Assembly: GCA_009903905.1 (NCBI GenBank)
Contig: WYEI01000175.1
Location: forward strand, 1 to 7,842
Origin: Pyrobaculum sp.
Lineage (GTDB): Archaea > Thermoproteota > Thermoprotei > Thermoproteales > Thermoproteaceae
Length of the DNA: 7,842 nucleotides
Reading direction: 5' to 3'
Shown here: positions 6,697 to 7,842 of the stretch, one piece after another
How positions within the stretch are numbered: position 1 is the first letter of the stretch
How the letters are laid out: each line of letters starts with the position of its first letter
The notes under the pieces: model-generated
The model's database searches: none
The model's input: the letters and a program-made list of their open reading frames with translations, nothing else
What the model was told of the DNA's origin: nothing
Made by a program: the position numbers and the translations under genes

Positions 6697-7587
6697 CTAC
6701 TTAGGGTATCCAAACTTCCGCAGGGTCTCCGGCGTGTGGTGCGCCAACGCGGCGGCGCCTACCGCCACCTCGTCGTCGCCAAACGACGCCTGCGCAATCG
6801 CCGGCTCCCTAACGCCGAGGTACTCCTTCAGCCTCTCGGGGAGCTTCCCGGCTATTATGTCCCAGTTGTTAAGCGCCACGGAGCCCCCAATCAGGAGGAG
6901 CTCCGGGTCGTAGGCGGCGGCTATTGTGGCCACCCCCGCGGCCACGGCGTCTAGCCACAGCTCCACGAACTCCCTCGCCCTCTCGTGGCCCTGCCTATAT
7001 CTCCTAAATATCTCCGCCGGCTCGATGGGAGGCTCGCCGGTGACCTCTTGGTAGAAGCCGGGCATGTTGGCGCCTCCCACAAAGGCCTCGAGGTGGCCGC
7101 GGCCGTTGCATCCGCACCTCCTCCCAGAGCGGAAGTCGATGACGGCGTGGCCGAGCTCATGCGCGTTTCCGTCTTTTCCCAGCAGGAGGACGCCGTTTAC
7201 GATAGCCCCTATCCCCACCCCTGTGGAAAGCGTGACGTAGACTAGGTTCTCTACGGGGTGTCTAAACATGTACTCGCCCCACACGGCAGCCACGCAGTCG
7301 TTAGCCACCGCGATCGGCTTTCCAAACCTCTTGAGAGGTTCGACAAGCGGGAACCGCCGCGAAGGCGAATTAGGCGCGTTGACAACCCACCCCGTCTTCA
7401 GGTCTAGAGGCCCAATAGACCCCACGCCCACTGCGTCGAAGGGCCAGCCAGCCACAGCCTTGGCGGCATCTTCCACGGGGTTTGCACTTGTTTTAATCTT
7501 GACTCTATTTATCACGCGTCCCACCTCATCTATCAGCAACGCCCTTGTCCACGTGGCGCCAACGTCTATCCCCAGGTAGAGCCGCAT
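6697..7587 (-). CDS. ROK-family sugar kinase (ATP-dependent glucokinase/hexokinase type)
   Basis: A cytoplasmic kinase that phosphorylates a hexose, probably glucose, at the 6-position with ATP. From ATG 7587 it has 296 residues. Visible elements are the phosphate-1 loop GIDVGATWTR (6-15), the catalytic Asp in ANDCVAAVWGE (D97), the phosphate-2 loop LSTGVGIG (120-127), the sugar-binding ELGH (144-147), the ROK zinc region CGCNGRGHLE (158-167) and the adenosine motif LLIGGSV. In the zinc motif C158 and C160 are present, but the usual third Cys is His165 (CxCx4H). ATG 7587 is preferred over in-frame GTG 7599, which would add MIPS. A strong Shine-Dalgarno ends 5 nt before the ATG, a TATA box is centred 23 nt before it, and family members normally begin just before the xLGIDVG strand. 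Archaeal ROK hexokinases are often broad-specificity, so mannose, fructose or glucosamine are possible substrates too. It suits the glycan genes nearby. Confidence 0.92.
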   Translation of the reverse strand: MRLYLGIDVGATWTRALLIDEVGRVINRVKIKTSANPVEDAAKAVAGWPFDAVGVGSIGPLDLKTGWVVNAPNSPSRRFPLVEPLKRFGKPIAVANDCVAAVWGEYMFRHPVENLVYVTLSTGVGIGAIVNGVLLLGKDGNAHELGHAVIDFRSGRRCGCNGRGHLEAFVGGANMPGFYQEVTGEPPIEPAEIFRRYRQGHERAREFVELWLDAVAAGVATIAAAYDPELLLIGGSVALNNWDIIAGKLPERLKEYLGVREPAIAQASFGDDEVAVGAAALAHHTPETLRKFGYPK

Positions 7588-7592
7588 AGAGG

Positions 7593-7601
7593 GGATCACC
7601 T
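7593..7601 (-). promoter_or_regulatory. Strong Shine-Dalgarno site that decides the kinase start
   Basis: On the minus strand AGGTGATCC is complementary over nine bases to the archaeal 16S rRNA 3' end (GGAUCACCU) and ends 5 nt before ATG 7587. It contains GTG 7599, which would be the start codon of a 300-residue version; that GTG is better read as part of the ribosome site. Confidence 0.6.
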
Positions 7602-7606
7602 AGCGG

Positions 7607-7613
7607 TTAAAAA
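7607..7613 (-). promoter_or_regulatory. TATA box for the ROK kinase
   Basis: TTTTTAA on the minus strand is centred 23 nt before ATG 7587 and only 11 nt before GTG 7599. Use of this box gives a leaderless mRNA starting at about ATG 7587, which would leave out the Shine-Dalgarno at 7593-7601. A leadered transcript would need an upstream box, for example the CTATAG at about 7626-7631 or the AT-rich stretch 7651-7669. Confidence 0.55.
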
Positions 7614-7661
7614 CTCTATCCGCGCCTATAGAGATCTACATTGGGGTTATGTAAATTAATA

Positions 7662-7668
7662 TTTTTAA
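7662..7668 (+). promoter_or_regulatory. TATA box for glutamate dehydrogenase
   Basis: TTTTTAA, preceded by the AT-rich GTAAATTAATA, is centred 24 nt before ATG 7689. No Shine-Dalgarno lies between it and the start, so a leaderless transcript is predicted. The 101-bp gap to the divergent kinase gene holds both promoters and no other gene. Confidence 0.72.
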
Positions 7669-7688
7669 GTAGAGAAAAAGCTCATCTC

Positions 7689-7842
7689 ATGGCCCACATA
7701 AGCGGGGCGTACATAACAAGCGCATTTCTCGAAAACACCCTGGTGGCTATAAAACGCGGTGTTGAGCTGGCAAATCTTCCGCCGGAGTTCTTTGAGGCAT
7801 TGAGTAAACCACAACGTATACTAGTGGTCAACATACCCGTGA
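7689..7842 (+). CDS. gdhA: Glutamate dehydrogenase, N-terminal 51 residues (runs off window)
   Basis: This is the beginning of a hexameric glutamate dehydrogenase, which interconverts glutamate with 2-oxoglutarate and ammonia using NAD(P). The visible residues, with blocks [30 protein letters not shown] and RILVVNIPV, resemble the N-terminal helix and first beta strand of Pyrobaculum-type enzymes, in which a leading FLE..L..VKKGVEL is followed by L..P.R.L.VNIPV. The frame is still open at the last base and the catalytic lysine region is outside the window. ATG 7689 is supported by the TATA spacing. The identification rests on a short segment and on family memory, but the pattern is distinctive. 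It links amino-acid nitrogen to central carbon metabolism and is not obviously part of the glycan set. Confidence 0.88.
   Translation, partial: MAHISGAYITSAFLENTLVAIKRGVELANLPPEFFEALSKPQRILVVNIPV

Noticed and set aside
7588..7599. GTG 7599 as the kinase start (four extra residues MIPS)
   Set aside because: The GTG lies inside the Shine-Dalgarno match and only 11 nt from the TATA centre, while ATG 7587 has the right spacing to both signals.
1..7842. Search for tRNA, CRISPR repeats, insertion sequences or defence genes
   Set aside because: All gaps between genes are about 100 bp or shorter, no spaced direct repeats or transposase motifs were seen, and every long frame fits a metabolic or housekeeping family.

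Overview
The window looks like chromosomal DNA from a hyperthermophilic crenarchaeon of the Thermoproteales, most likely Pyrobaculum or a close relative. Three things point there: archaeal-type uL15, SecY and SPOUT proteins; a GH57 amylase, GlgA and ROK kinase set typical of these organisms; and a partial glutamate dehydrogenase whose N-terminus resembles, from memory, the Pyrobaculum enzymes. Genes are packed tightly, GTG starts are common, and archaeal TTTTTAA-type TATA boxes sit a nearly fixed distance before start codons. The species cannot be named from this sequence alone.

Layout. Positions 1-3847 (+ strand) hold a polysaccharide block: the 3' part of a GH57 alpha-amylase-type glycosidase, a GT5 glycogen synthase (glgA), and a sugar-1-phosphate nucleotidyltransferase with a left-handed beta-helix tail. 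Positions 3844-7587 (- strand) read right to left as a ROK sugar kinase (glucokinase/hexokinase type), ribosomal protein uL15, SecY, a 45-residue Lys/Glu-rich small ORF and a SPOUT-type RNA methyltransferase. The SPOUT gene runs tail to tail into the nucleotidyltransferase, and their stop codons share bases. At the right edge, on the + strand, the first 51 codons of glutamate dehydrogenase diverge from the kinase gene.

How the genes may work together. The amylase can release sugars from alpha-glucan, the kinase can phosphorylate glucose, the nucleotidyltransferase can make a nucleotide sugar, and GlgA can build alpha-1,4-glucan. The region therefore plausibly covers both directions of glycogen turnover, although the substrate of the nucleotidyltransferase is not settled. 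uL15 and SecY form a translation/secretion pair remaining from the spc operon, with a TAATG overlap.

Regulation. Five starts (glgA, the nucleotidyltransferase, the small ORF, the kinase, gdhA) have a T5-6A(A) element centred 23-25 nt upstream, and uL15 has AATTTAAATT about 28 nt upstream. This predicts leaderless or nearly leaderless transcripts. It supports GTG starts for two genes and moves the kinase start to ATG 7587.

The least ordinary feature is the small ORF at 4633-4770. It has its own promoter, ends with TAG, and is followed directly and in the same frame by the GTG start of the SPOUT gene. No mobile element, CRISPR array, tRNA, rRNA or clear defence system was seen. Apart from the small ORF the window is mostly well-understood housekeeping and central-carbon genes.
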